A stretch of 64,000 nucleotides of DNA from Deinandra increscens subsp. villosa (taxonomy: Eukaryota; Streptophyta; Magnoliopsida; Asterales; Asteraceae), in assembly GCA_039602395.1 (NCBI GenBank), contig JBCNJP010000010.1, positions 95,881,729 through 95,945,728 on the forward strand, given 5' to 3'. A model generated the notes under the pieces. That model was not told where the DNA came from. It worked only from the letters and a program-made list of their open reading frames with translations, and did not search any database. Shown in pieces: positions 12,761-24,422 of the stretch; within the stretch, counting starts at the first letter, position 1; each line of letters starts with the position of its first letter. The translations under genes and the position numbers were made by a program.

Positions 12761-13240
12761 TGTTGAAATATTATAAAAACTTATAATATTTTTATTTCAA
12801 TTCAATAGTGTTTTATGTTTTTTTTTCTAATTGTGTTTTTTTTGTTATTTGTGTTTGGGCTCTGAGGTTTGCTGATTGGGCTAAAGCTGTGTTGGGCCTG
12901 GAGGTTCTCGAAGACCCGGAGCTTAGGTCAGAGGGAGTTGGAGGAGCTGTTATAAAGGGATCTCATTCTTCAGTTTAGGGTTAATAGAGAAAACCCTAAA
13001 CTCTCGAATCAGCCGTTATCGTATTCTTTCAGTTGTTCTTGGTGTTTACTCGTTCTTCGAGTTTGATTCAGTGTATTACTGAATCGATTAGTGTGTCTCG
13101 TTGAGTTCTGGTTTTAGGTGTAAACATTCGGAAGAATTTCTGGTAAGTTTGATAGGTTTGATGTTTAGTTTGGATCTGATCGATCTTGTAATCTGTAAAC
13201 GTTTGATTGCTCAAATCTAGGTTTTATTCAGTTTTTTACA
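12761..13240 (+). repeat. Copia 3' LTR
   Basis: It is a 480-bp copy of the 5' LTR, starting right after the polypurine tract and ending TTTTTTACA before the CCTCA duplication. Confidence 0.95.
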
Positions 13241-13245
13241 CCTCA

Positions 13246-14105
13246 CCTACGTCAAAATCCAAAACCGCGGGTTCCATTCGACCCTTCAGCGTTTCACACC
13301 ACTTCTTCTCGTCCCAAACCTGACCAAACCCACAAATCCAAACACTCCACGACCAAACAGAATAGAAAATATAACATAATTTGTTTTTGGATGACAAATA
13401 TGTTACAAAAACAAAACTATACGAGAAAGCTTGTTAGAGAATGAACTCATGTTTAACAAATTTTGCTTTTGATCTATTTGACTTCTTAGCCCTGGAGATT
13501 GTACGATTTTTTAACAGGGTCCAGTCGTTTAGCGGGTCGTGAATAGTACGTAATCTCTCGACCCTAAGATCAAAACTTTATTCTTAGTAGGATACTTGGG
13601 TTTTTTCTGGAGTTGGTGTAACATTAGACGTTTAAAGGCTCCGTACCGATGACCTTTTGTCATTGGGTCAACCTTATACAAAAGGGGGTTGTGACATAGT
13701 TTGTTATCCAGTTATATGCAGCTTATTACCCGGTTACCCGTCACCTCATTGTAAAAGTTGGTAATCAAAGTAGTCTACAATATCATTAAAATAAAATTAC
13801 TTTGTAAAAATTACGTACACAAATACTCCCTGTATTTAAATAGTACTATACATATAGATAATCCAAGTTACATTACTGGTCTCTTAGATGTAAACTCACT
13901 GAAATACTAGATTATTTAACACCAGATACTGAAATCTTGATATATTATCAGATTCCTTTATAAATTGTAATTTTTCAAACCATAAAGGACTGAAACCGTA
14001 ATTTACCCTAAACTATAATCCCACATATCCTCGGAGCCCACGAAAAAAGAAGAGGGCCACTAGCCTTCAAACATGTAAAGTCTAGCTTTGTGCTGAAAAG
14101 AGCCC
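13246..14105. other. Intergenic DNA upstream of the MADS gene
   Basis: No coding domain or repeat is recognised. Base composition is ordinary. This is distal upstream sequence of the MADS-box exon. Confidence 0.5.
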
Positions 14106-14114
14106 ACACGTGTC
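14106..14114. promoter_or_regulatory. G-box / ABRE-like site
   Basis: ACACGTGTC contains the CACGTG core recognised by plant bZIP and bHLH factors. It lies about 740 bp upstream of the MADS start codon. One hexamer palindrome can occur by chance, so the functional claim is weak. Confidence 0.3.
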
Positions 14115-14342
14115 GGCGATCTATAGGAAGCAAATATAAAGTCAGGAGATAGAAAATATAGAAAAAGAAGGCGGCAATGGGATTGGTCCAGTTGGCATGA
14201 CGCTATTCATTTTCTAAATGAGGTAAAAAGCAAAAGCGGTTTTGTTTATTCAAGTGGGCGGTTTTAGGAGAGAGAAATGGGGTTTTATAATGAAAAGAGT
14301 GGTTTTGGAAAGAGAGAAGGGGATTAATAGTAGCACCACCTA

Positions 14343-14352
14343 CCATTTATGG
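14343..14352. promoter_or_regulatory. CArG box candidate upstream of the MADS gene
   Basis: CCATTTATGG is a perfect CC(A/T)6GG match, the DNA site of MADS-domain dimers. It is 501 bp upstream of the MADS ATG, so auto- or cross-regulation by MADS proteins is possible. The inference rests on sequence match and position only. Confidence 0.4.
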
Positions 14353-14852
14353 AGAGAAGATACCCAACTTTCCTTATGTAGAAGACGACTCTTCTTGGCT
14401 CAACTAGGAAAGGAAACCAGATGAGATATAGAGAGAGAAATTAGTAGAAGACGACGACCACTGATTTGATTGATTGATTGATTCTTTTGGTCAAAAACCT
14501 TTTCATAGTCTGCATCAAAATCTATCTCCTCGATCATATTAAGTAAGCAACTTCGATTCACACATAGATCCATCGATCTCTCCATCCTAGCACAATTTGT
14601 TCTTTTTTAGTTTACTTAAATTCGTCCTTTAATCTTATAATCTTTGAATCGATCCGCAAGAATTAATTAATTTTGTTCATATATAACAAAATCGCTCACT
14701 CTCTCTCCCTACCTCCCTCTTACATAGATCAGGAAGGAGGGAGAGGGATCTAGAATGAATGTATTAATTATTTTTTGTGAGTAATATAAACTTGTTGTTT
14801 TTGGATTGACCAGTTGAGTTGGAAGAAAGTTATAATTGATTGATTAATTGGT

Positions 14853-15034
14853 ATGGGGAGGGGTAAGATCGTGATTAGAAGGATCGATAACTCGACGAGC
14901 AGACAAGTAACGTTCTCAAAGAGACGGAGTGGATTGCTAAAGAAGGCCAAAGAGCTTGCGATCCTGTGTGATGCGGAGGTCGGTGTTATGATCTTCTCTA
15001 GCACAGGCAAGCTCCATGAATTTTCAAACGCAAG
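14853..15034 (+). CDS. MADS-box transcription factor, first exon (AGL17/ANR1-like)
   Basis: The exon encodes a complete MADS DNA-binding and dimerisation domain, starting MGRGKIVIRRIDNSTSRQVT and continuing with the family core KKAKELAILCDAEVGVMIFS. It is exactly 182 bp and ends at a good splice donor (CAAG/GTCAGT, GT at 15035). That is the usual size and phase of exon 1 in MIKC-type genes. The residues match the AGL17 group (ANR1, AGL16, AGL21), nuclear factors often linked to root responses to nitrate. ANR1-like is my best guess. Exons for the I, K and C regions were not found in the following sequence, which soon becomes transposon-rich. The gene may have a very long first intron or be truncated. 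The upstream 600 bp is GA/TC-rich, typical of a 5' UTR. Confidence 0.88.
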
Positions 15035-16266
15035 GTCAGTCACTTAATTATTTCACCTTCACCTGCTGCAGATCTATACAATATCCATCCATCTATATAC
15101 ATACATAATAATAATAATAATCATCATTAGCTAGTAAGTAATTTTGTATCTCAGCTAGCTAGCTAGTCACGGTAATTAAATTCTTCTCCCTGAGTTATCA
15201 TTTCTTAATATATATAGATGCTTATGTTTTGTACGATTATATGTAAGATCTTAATTTAATATCAGACAATATATATTCATTAGTCAAAACATACATTTAT
15301 TAGTCACGTATGGAGGGACTTGAGCTCGGTAATTTATTAGTCAAAACATACATGCATTTTTATGCACTTAAATGAACACTTTTCAAATATCTTTATAATG
15401 AAAACCATGCAGCTTCGGAAACTTATTATAAAGCCATACATGATACATATATCAACCAATTCAATGAGGAAGATAGGAGACATTTGATCTCTTAATATAT
15501 TAGGACATTTATGAGGGAGGCTTGCCATGCATACATACCTCTATATAGCGTGTATTCAAGCCAGAATCATATTATCTACAACCAAAAAACCATTATTAAC
15601 CATTGATCAGAATTACTAATTACTAATTATCTATATATAAAATTAAATATAAAATGGTGATTCAAAAAATAGTTTAATTCTCTTGTACTCGCCTTTTACT
15701 TTCTTTAATTCACTTGATCATCTCTCTCCTCTTCTCTCTACATATACATATTCATAAGTTAAAATGTACTCTATGTAAATAATTTACGCACATGTATATG
15801 TGCATTTAACAAAATAACATTTAATTTTGATACCACACAATATATACATATAAAATTAAGTTTAATTAATTGAGAACTTGAACTAATTCAATGTACATAT
15901 TTAGCAACAAAAATACATATTTTGCAATCCGATTTAAAGTAATACAATGGTTCTTTCGGTTCTCAACAAAAAACCGGTATATATATATACTAGCAAGAAA
16001 CATGCACGATGCTACAAAGGCGATGATTTACAACACGGTGTTTTTTAATGTATTTGAAAGACAACGACTTTTGTATTTGAGATATGTTGTACCTTACAAA
16101 TATAAATCATTAGAGTTCAATTGTCATGAAATAGATTGTTTGAATTTCTATTTTTTCATAAAAGACAATTATAATTCATTGTAAAAGACTATTATATCCC
16201 TTCAAACTCTGAACATTTTAAGTAAATAACAAGTTTGTCCTCCTTATATGTATTATAATATAGTGT

Positions 16267-16312
<46 letters not shown>

Positions 16313-16718
16313 AACTGACCATGTATTTCGATGGATAAGTATATGCAGTTAACTACACATATATATATTTCTCTCACCGACCATATTTTAATTGTGTATC
16401 AAATTTATGGTGGTCTGTTAGCTACAATCCAAGGTTGTAATCTTGTTTGATTACATATTAAAAGTTAAGAGATGGTTTAAAGAGATCTAAAAGTTAAGGG
16501 GATAAAAATATTAAGTCAAAGTTGAGTTTATTACTAATCTATGTAATAGTTTATTATTATTATTACTTTTTCCGTATGCTCTAAGTTGGCTGGTCTGGAA
16601 ATTAAATTTGTGAGTTGATTGAATTTAAAAAAATTCTGAGCAAAAATTTCCATCTAAAAGTTCTTGCACCATTAGCAGGTGTTAATCATCAAAACTAACC
16701 GATTGTTCTCCAATAAAT
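15035..16718 (+). other. Putative first-intron sequence of the MADS gene, AT-rich
   Basis: It begins at the exon 1 donor. It contains simple repeats such as AATAATAATAAT near 15108 and GCTAGCTAGCTAG near 15155. No I-region or K-box exon is seen on the plus strand. The right part merges into Copia LTR-like sequence before the primer-like site at 16719. Confidence 0.45.
16271..16310. repeat. (AT)20 microsatellite
   Basis: This is a pure AT dinucleotide run of 40 bp. Confidence 0.95.
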
Positions 16719-16919
16719 TGGTATCAAAGTGTGGGAAACTAGTGTGTGCGTTTGAGGCAAGAAGGTAAAGAAGGTAGAAGAAAAGAAGGTAGAAGAAAAG
16801 TAGGTAGAAGGTGGAAGGTAAAAGACAGAGAAGGTAAAGAAAAGAAAGAATATAGAATGTAAAAAAAGGTAAAGATTAAAAAAAGGTAGAACGAAAGAAT
16901 GGAAGAGCCCAGTCCAAAT
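16719..16919 (+). mobile_element. Copia remnant: primer-like site and purine-rich leader
   Basis: TGGTATCAAAGT at 16719 resembles the initiator tRNA-Met primer site of plant Copia elements with two mismatches. A purine-rich stretch (repeats of AAGAAGGTAGAAG) follows up to the hAT insertion. Copia gag sequence resumes on the other side of that insertion at 18032, so this is the left part of the same plus-strand remnant. Confidence 0.5.
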
Positions 16920-18023
16920 TAGGGGTGTTCAAAACCGGATATCCGAAAATTCGGATATCCGAATTTCGGATATCCGAAATTTTCGGATAGTCGATTTCAC
17001 TATCCGAATCCGTATCCGAAATTTCGGATATCCGAAATTCGGATATCCGAAATTTCGGATACGGATTCGGATAGTGAACCGGATATCCAATCCTCAAATA
17101 CACCCATTTTTTTCAAAAAGAAATACATCCTTGCATCATCTTCTGTTACCAATGACAATCATAATGGGTCTACCTCTTGTTCTTGAACTACTAGAATATT
17201 AAAAGTCCTGCTCTTGTTTATTGATGAACAAAAATATCAAATGGGTATTATGCTTGAACAAACAGAACTTATGATCCGTAAAGCTTTGGTAAAAACTAGA
17301 ACCTACCAAATCAACTAACATCCTTGCATCTTTATAATATAACACTTCAAACTCATTAACTTACTGAGACAACTAACATCCAATTTAGGATTCTTCAATC
17401 AACTCACTACCAAATCTGTAATTCATAAATAGAATACGAGAGAACACACCAGATCTATATTTATTGATGAAATATGTGATGAAAACATCCAAATGAAACC
17501 CATATTAACATAGATAAACATTGATAGGAAGTCGTCGATTTCTCGTCGATGAATCCAAATGGCATCCCAAATCGACGAGCCGTTCTCTGCATAGATGGAT
17601 CAGAATGGCAAAGTGTAACACACACACGGCAAAGTGTAACACACACCTGTAGGTCGCACTCACAAAATCCGAAGATCGACGAGGAAGAGTGGGGCTGCCA
17701 GAATGCGTAAATCGTAATGGGACATTTTGAAATTAGGGTTGCGATATGAGTACCATCTAATTTGAAGAGAAAGGAGTGCTTATTGCTTAAAATAAAGAAT
17801 AATAATATAAATTAATAACTTTTAGAAAATAATTTCGGATATTTCGGATATCCGAATATCCGAAAAATGTCAAAATTCATATCCGAATCCGAATCCGAAA
17901 TTTCGGATATCCGAAATTCGGATATCCGAATTTTCGGATATCCGAAATTTCGGATATTTTCGGATTCGGATTTTCGGATATTTCGGATTCGGTTTCGGAT
18001 TCGGATAGTTTTGAACACCCCTA
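16920..18023. mobile_element. Non-autonomous hAT element (1104 bp)
   Basis: The terminal inverted repeats are TAGGGGTGTTCAAAA and its complement. They are flanked by a perfect 8-bp target duplication GTCCAAAT (16912-16919 and 18024-18031). An 8-bp duplication and TAGGGGTG ends are hallmarks of the hAT superfamily. Each end carries an array of palindromic words such as ATATCCGAAATTTCGGATAT over about 180-200 bp. The middle (about 17100-17820) is unique, non-coding DNA. No transposase is encoded. It shares ends and arrays with the 527-bp element at 45983. Confidence 0.92.
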
Positions 18024-18031
18024 GTCCAAAT

Positions 18032-18237
18032 CTCTTGGTTCTGTTCTGAAGGACAAGGTTACTGTGAGAAAGTTGTTAACTTCAGCATCAAGGAAGTTTA
18101 TACCGTTTATAACCTCAGTTAAACAGTATTCTGACATCGCTAAGATGTTGCTTGAAGATACAATAGGAAGAATGAAAGCCTTTGAAGAAGGATTGAAGGG
18201 TTATGGTGAACTAGAAGATAATGATCGATCAGAATAA
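18032..18237 (+). pseudogene. Copia gag fragment (UBN2-type)
   Basis: The plus strand encodes a typical Copia gag middle part, including RKLLTSASRKFIPFITS and IGRMKAFEEGLKGYGELE, ending in a TAA at 18235-18237. It is the continuation of the sequence interrupted by the hAT element. Just beyond it, Copia pol sequence runs in the opposite direction. Confidence 0.65.
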
Positions 18238-18239
18238 AT

Positions 18240-20121
18240 TACTTCCATGCATGTGGCACTTGTTTTAACCCGGCCCATACAATGCTTTTGAGATTCTATA
18301 AACCTTCTTTTCTGCTCCTAGTTTCATAAACCCTTCTGGTTGTGATATATTGACCTCTTCCTTTATGTCTCCATGTAAGAATGTTGATTTTACAGCTACA
18401 TGATGTACTTCCCATTCATTATATGCAGAAGGTGCTAAGATATGACGAACAAATTTCTATTCATGCTACGGTTCCAGAGACTTCATTAAAGTCTATTCCT
18501 TCTTCTTGCACGTAGCCTTTTGCTACTAACCGAGCCTTATGCTTTATTATCTTCCATTTCATTTGGATTTCTCTTGAATATAAGCTAATTGCTCTATGAT
18601 TATCGGGCAAGTAAGTTAGTTTCTATGTGATGTTCTTGTTGATGGATTCTAACTCCAGTTTCATGGCTTCAACCCATTTCTTATCTTTTGCAGCTTCCTT
18701 ATAGCTTTAGGTTCTTCTTCTGCTAGATATAGACATTGTGTATTTACAAGGGGAGCTCTTTGTGTGATATAAATCAAATCTCTAAAACCTTTTATTGGTG
18801 AATGATCATAAGGTTTTGATGAGCTTGTTGTAGAATTTGTGTATGTTGCAACTTCTGCTGATAGGTACATATGTATACTTTTGTGGAGTGTGGGGAGTTT
18901 TAAGGTTATTAGAGCGGATTGATGTAGGTCATCATCATATAAAACCTTCATCCTCATCGTTGTCTCCTGAATTAGAATATTCTTACCTTGGGTTGACTTG
19001 ATCCTAGGTAAACCATTTGTGCACTTTTGTCATCTAACTTCTTTACATAAGGGATGGTTACCTTAGAGTATGATATACAACCAAAGATCCTTAAATTATC
19101 CATCTTCGTTTTTCTACCCTTTAGGCTTCATAAGGAGTGTTGATCATAACTTTGCTTGGAACTCTGTTCAGTATGTAGATGACATTTCTTACTACTTCTG
19201 CGTAAAAAAATTATGGCATCTTTGTTTCCTTTAACATACCGCGAGTAATGAATATCTTTAGTTGTTTCTTCGTTCAATGACTCCATTTTGTTGCGGTGAT
19301 ATGGAGCAGTGAGTTACATTGTTATCCAATTTTCTTTACAGAACCTTGAGAATTCATGAGATGTGAATTCTCCACCTCTATATGTTCTTAACATCCTTAG
19401 TTTTGTTCATACTTCGTTTTCTACCATAGTTTTAAATTCTTTAAAGATCACAATGCTTCATCTTTGGACATAAGAAAATACAATCACATATACCTTGTAC
19501 AATCGTCTACTAGAAGGAATATGTATTTCTTATCTGAGGGTATTGGTGGTGATATAAGACCATAGCAATCTCCATAAACTAGGTCTAATGGTTATCTGAC
19601 TTGATCTTAACTTGTGGGAATGGGGCTCTACTGTGTTTTCCTAGTAGGTATGCATCACAGACTTGTGTCATGTGGCTAGTCTTTGGTATTCCTTGTACCA
19701 AGTCCTTTTGAGTTATCATATTGATCGAATTAAAATTTAGAAGCCCTAACCTTGTATGCCATAAACATGTCTAGTCTTCCAAACTTGAAAGTAGGCAAGT
19801 TGGTGAACCAATCTTTAGGTTATTGTTGTAAAGTCGGTTCTTTGAACATGTGACCTTTATCAGGAGTTTCCTACTTGGGTTATAGAGAGATAATGTATCA
19901 TTCTCTATGGTGATCTTATTACCACTCTCTGCTAATTGTCCCAAACTTAGGATATTGATCTTTAGGCTATGAATCTAGTATACTTAAGATATAACTTGTT
20001 GTTCCTTAGGCTAGGCATATCAGCAATATAGATCATTTTCCTTTGATAGTTACACGTGATCCATCTTCTAAACTAACATTTCCGGAGACCTTGTCGTCTA
20101 GTTGTGTGAAATGTATTCGGG
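18240..20121 (-). pseudogene. Degenerate Copia pol fragment (protease to N-terminal RT)
   Basis: The minus strand carries Copia signatures in the expected order. Protease-region text (LDDKVSGNVSLEDGS) lies near 20060-20110, the integrase end motif PQQNGVIER near 19280, and the RT start KHKARLVAKGYVQEEGIDF near 18490-18560. No long open frame survives. The catalytic YVDD part of RT is missing because the fragment stops at about 18240. The protease active site would fall inside the assembly gap. Confidence 0.75.
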
Positions 20122-20621
20122 NNNNNNNNNNNNNNNNNNNNNNNNNNNNNNNNNNNNNNNNNNNNNNNNNNNNNNNNNNNNNNNNNNNNNNNNNNNNNNN
20201 NNNNNNNNNNNNNNNNNNNNNNNNNNNNNNNNNNNNNNNNNNNNNNNNNNNNNNNNNNNNNNNNNNNNNNNNNNNNNNNNNNNNNNNNNNNNNNNNNNNN
20301 NNNNNNNNNNNNNNNNNNNNNNNNNNNNNNNNNNNNNNNNNNNNNNNNNNNNNNNNNNNNNNNNNNNNNNNNNNNNNNNNNNNNNNNNNNNNNNNNNNNN
20401 NNNNNNNNNNNNNNNNNNNNNNNNNNNNNNNNNNNNNNNNNNNNNNNNNNNNNNNNNNNNNNNNNNNNNNNNNNNNNNNNNNNNNNNNNNNNNNNNNNNN
20501 NNNNNNNNNNNNNNNNNNNNNNNNNNNNNNNNNNNNNNNNNNNNNNNNNNNNNNNNNNNNNNNNNNNNNNNNNNNNNNNNNNNNNNNNNNNNNNNNNNNN
20601 NNNNNNNNNNNNNNNNNNNNN
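20122..20621. other. Assembly gap (500 N)
   Basis: Exactly 500 unknown bases, probably a placeholder of unknown true size. It may hide the left end of the Mutator-like block and the rest of the Copia fragment. Confidence 0.99.
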
Positions 20622-20708
20622 TATTACACTTGATTATATATTTAGTTAACCGTATGAATGATTTATAATTGGAAAACAGACATAAGCATTGCCATTATTT
20701 AAAAAAAA

Positions 20709-20778
20709 CACATGTGCACCAAGTTAATATAACTTGATACACATGTGTACCAAGTTAATATAATTTGATACACATGTG
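20709..20778 (+). repeat. 31-bp tandem repeat ahead of the Ulp1-like gene
   Basis: The unit starts CACATGTG and continues through CCAAGTTAATATAACTTGATA. Copies start at 20709, 20740 and 20771; the last is partial. The unit includes AAGTTAATATAACTT, itself an inverted repeat. It lies 35-105 bp upstream of the ATG at 20814 and could be a promoter element. Confidence 0.85.
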
Positions 20779-20813
20779 TATTAATACAATATTATGCTTG
20801 ATAAACAGATTTC

Positions 20814-23800
20814 ATGGAGGAAACCCGCAGAAAACCAAAAAGAAAAAAGGGAAAATCAGAAAAAGACGATGTGGGTACAATAGAAACAATTAATCCTACA
20901 AAATGGCCGTCGATAAGGATAAGGACAGCACCAAAACAATTATGCAAAGCAATAGAGAAGCTTTCAGAAAGTCAAAAAAAAGCTGTGAGGGAGATGGGTA
21001 TGGGACAGATTCTGAAGTTCCGCATGGACGGGATACCCGCAAGGATTGGGCACTTCGTAGTTGACAAGTTCGACCCGGAAAAAATGGAGATTGACCTCGG
21101 GACTGAAAAGGTGAAGGTAGACGAGGAGAAAATAAGAAAGTTGCTCGGGCTAAAAAATGAAGGACATATACTTGATGGTGACTCAGACAGTCCAGTTGAA
21201 ACAGCTAAGGCTTGGAGGGCGCGATACGGAGGAGCAAACGTGTCACGGGTTCAAGTCGCAAAGAAGATGGCTGAAGACAGAAACGAGTCTGGAACAATGT
21301 TCAAGATGGATTTCATAGCGATATTTGGAAGTGTGATGGTGGAGTATGGAAACAACGAGAAGATCAAGCTCGAACTGATGTCATACATAAGAGATGACAT
21401 GGATCTGGACCAAATCAACTGGAACAAGTTTGTGATAGACGCACTCAAGAGGTGCAAAAAAGGATGGGATAGGAACGACCCAGAATCCAGGTTCACAGGA
21501 CCAATGGTTGTACTGATGGTAAGACACTAAAAAATTTTGAATTATATTATGGATTTTTTTTTAAATATAAAATATACAAAAGGAACACGATTTACTAAAA
21601 CAAAAAAAATGCAGGTAATATATGTGGATAGCATAAGTTGCTCGGGGGTAAAGAACGATCGGACAATAAGCCCGATAACTTTTTGGAATCAAGAGGTGTT
21701 GAAACAAAGGGAAGAATACGAGATTAAAAATGGGGGATTCGGGAAAGGAAAACAGAGAGGAACGTACATCGATAGAGAAGGTGATGACATGGATCATGAA
21801 GGGTGCAGTGGAGTAGCAAAAACCACAATGAAGGGAAAAAAATTATCAGATAATAGCACTTTGGAGGTAAGTGCACATGTGCATCATAAAAAAATAAAAA
21901 TAAATCTATATAAATTCTAAATTTTAAGTGTATGTTTCAGGAACACTTGGACAGGTTGAAGGGAGTGTTTATAACAGTTGAAGAAGCAAAGAGGGAACTT
22001 GAGACGGCATTAGGAGAAACGTACACAAAGTTTCCAAATATAACAGAAGTGAAGGCATATGTAGATACGTACAATGCAACGTTCAAGAATGTGGTGGAGC
22101 TAAAGAAAGAAGATGAAAATAAAGGGAAGGGTGGTGGAGAAAGCAGTGAAATGGTAAAAACAGTTGATGCGGTACCAAAAGCCAAGAAAGTAAAAAAGAA
22201 AATGGCAAAGAAGGTAGTAGACAACACAATACCGTCATTCGACCTTGGGATACCAAGCTCACAAAGTTCACTGGATTCTGTGCAGGATACGCAAGAAGCA
22301 GAAACCGCAATGATAGAGAAGGTGTTAGAATCATATAAGGAGACGGTGGGAATATCGGTTCAAGATGAACACAAGAAGGATGCTATGGTTGATGATCAAG
22401 CAGTTGATGAGGTGCCAAAAGCCAAGAAAGTAAAAAAGAAAATGGCAAAGAAGGTAGTAGACAACACAATACCGTCATTCGACCTTGGGATACCAAGCTC
22501 ACAAAGTTCACTGGATTCTGTGCAGGATACGCAAGAAGCAGAAACCGCAATGATAGAGAAGGTGTTAGAATCATATAAGGAGACGGTGGGAAAATCGGTT
22601 CAAGATGAACACAAGAAGGATGCTATGGTTGATGATCAAGCAGTTGATGAAACGAACACGGATAAAGATGGCAAATATGTTCAAGACGAAGTCATGAACG
22701 ATTATAAGGTTGATGATAAAGAAAGTGATGCAAACAACAAAGAGAAAGAAGGCAAGTCTGATCAAGATGAACGCACAAGTAAAACTAAGGATGACAGTCA
22801 ACCAAAGGAGGAAAGTAAGAGAATCAGTCATGAGGAGAAGAAAGAAGACGGAGACAAGAAAGAAGGGAAGCAGGTTGAAAAACTTGAAACAGAAAAATAC
22901 ACTGAAGAAGTAACGCACGAAGAAGGGTTAATTGATATAAACAGGGCAGCAAACAAGCGAGATAGGCTGCTATGGCAATACTTGCTGGCGTGCTTAGAAT
23001 CACAAAAGAAACCAAAGGGCAATAAAAACAAGGACGGAGGTGAAGGGGATGAATTGGAGGATCCAAAAGAAGTTGCTGGTGAAAATGCCAAGCGAGGATT
23101 CATGTAAGTAATCATGATATTACTTAAAAAAACAAAAAAAAAATATGCATAATGAACACATAAAACTTAAAGTAGTGAAACGACACACACGTGCATAAAC
23201 AATTAAAATTTCAGTTAAACCCGGTGATTGCAACAAATTTATGTTGAACAGGAAAGATGTGTTCGCAACATTATATGGAATGGTGGCAAAGGCGTACGTG
23301 ATAGGGAGCCTCGTGCCAGGAAAGAAGGTCGATCCGAATGTAGTGAATTGTTGGGCAGCGATCCTAAATTTCGAGGAGGCGACAGTAGAAACAGGGCAGA
23401 AGCGACTGTTTCTATACACGGACACAATGGTAATATCACAATAAATACACTTGTTTACTTGTAAATGAACATTGATGCACATGTGAACCGAATAAATGAA
23501 ATTTCAAAATATTTATGATTTACAGAATGAATCTGTAATAACTGCGAAGAATGCAAACCCAAAAAGGCTGGAAAAGTTTGAGAACAAGCTGTTGAGCGTT
23601 GTTGAAGGGGACAAATCACTGATGGACATGAAATCATTCAAGACGATCGTGGTGCCGATAAAAGACGATGATCATATATACATCATATGTTTTGACTTAG
23701 ATGTACCAGCTACAACGGTGATCGAGAGCGTGCACGAGGGAATTGCCATAGAGGACATGGCAGATGGCAAAACTTATGCATCAAAGGGCACTCCACAAAA

Positions 23801-24422
23801 AGTGGTAAGTTATATTAACAAAATGAACATAGTAAAAAAAACTGTAACTGATAAAACTCAATTTTTTTTTTTTTTGTTTTGTAACAATTTGCAGAAACAT
23901 GTCATGTGGAGCTATCTACAAAAAGTCAGCCACCCAAAAGCCATGTCATTATCGGCAACAAAACCGAGGCTGATGAAGGCGACGTGGACAACAAATACAG
24001 AATACACAGATTCTGCTGTGTATGCAATGAGAAACATGGAAGCATATAATGGAAGAACAAGCGGGTTCAATAACGGGTTCAGGGCCGATGACAAACAGCA
24101 TGAGGTGCAGGTTCGGAACATAAGGATGAGGTATGCTTGCAAAATAATGACATCAGCAGCAAATCTGCTCGAGGAAAAAACGAGGAAGGCTTCAGAAACG
24201 ACAAACATGAAGCTACACAAAGCAGCAAGTGATGAAAAGAAGAAGGGTGCAGCAATGAAAGTAGAGAATTTTTTGAGAAAGTTGGATGACGATTATGAAA
24301 ATATCGTGAAAGGGATCGAAGAGATAAAAGCCGAAGAACCGAAGAAAGAGGCTGCAGCAGAAGAGAAGAAGCTGTTAGAGTTGAAGAAAGACACAAAGGG
24401 AAAGAGAGTGAGGTTTGCATGA
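20814..24422 (+). CDS. Ulp1/C48 peptidase-like protein, six exons
   Basis: Proposed exons are 20814-21518, 21615-21866, 21941-23103, 23252-23429, 23526-23804 and 23895-24422, all with GT-AG borders and a single frame of 1034 codons. The exon 4 acceptor is the least certain; one at 23215 would break the frame. The N-terminus is basic (KPKRKKGK). Exons 1-2 resemble the domain that precedes Ulp1 peptidases in plant transposon proteins (RKLLGL, then VIYVDSISCSGV). Exon 3 is Lys/Glu-rich with two 80-residue repeats at about 396-555. Exons 5-6 resemble a C48 fold: H816 (DDDHIYIICFDL), then DSAVYAMRNMEAY. The expected catalytic Cys is Ser899, and the expected Asp position is Glu833. It probably comes from a Mutator-like element. 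Protease activity is doubtful. Confidence 0.65.
22171..22650 (+). repeat. 240-bp tandem duplication inside exon 3
   Basis: Copies lie at 22171-22410 and 22411-22650, in frame, so the protein gains an 80-residue repeat. By eye they differ at only about two positions (GGTACC versus GGTGCC, and GGAATATCG versus GGAAAATCG). Each copy begins with a Lys-rich patch, PKAKKVKKKMAKKV, that looks like a nuclear localisation signal. Confidence 0.95.

Larger units (their letters stand above)
7083..13240 (+). mobile_element. Full-length Copia LTR retrotransposon
   Basis: Two LTRs of 475 and 480 bp begin TGTTGAAATATT and end TTTTTTACA. They are flanked by a perfect 5-bp target duplication CCTCA (7078-7082 and 13241-13245). 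The initiator tRNA-Met primer site TGGTATCAGAGC begins at 7558, and a polypurine tract TTGAGGGGGAA (12750-12760) precedes the 3' LTR. The gene order gag, protease, integrase, RT, RNase H is that of Copia. The LTRs differ at roughly 20 positions by eye, so the insertion is not brand new. Length and ends are complete; the polyprotein is broken. Confidence 0.95.

Noticed and set aside
20043..20668. Open frames spanning the N run
   Set aside because: They exist only because unknown bases are read as coding.
20709..20778. CRISPR-like repeat array
   Set aside because: The 31-bp units are contiguous without unique spacers, and the context is a plant genome.
22571..22918. Antisense open frames over exon 3 of the Ulp1-like gene
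   Set aside because: Shadow frames caused by the Lys/Glu-rich purine-biased exon; hydrophobic content is a by-product of the complement.
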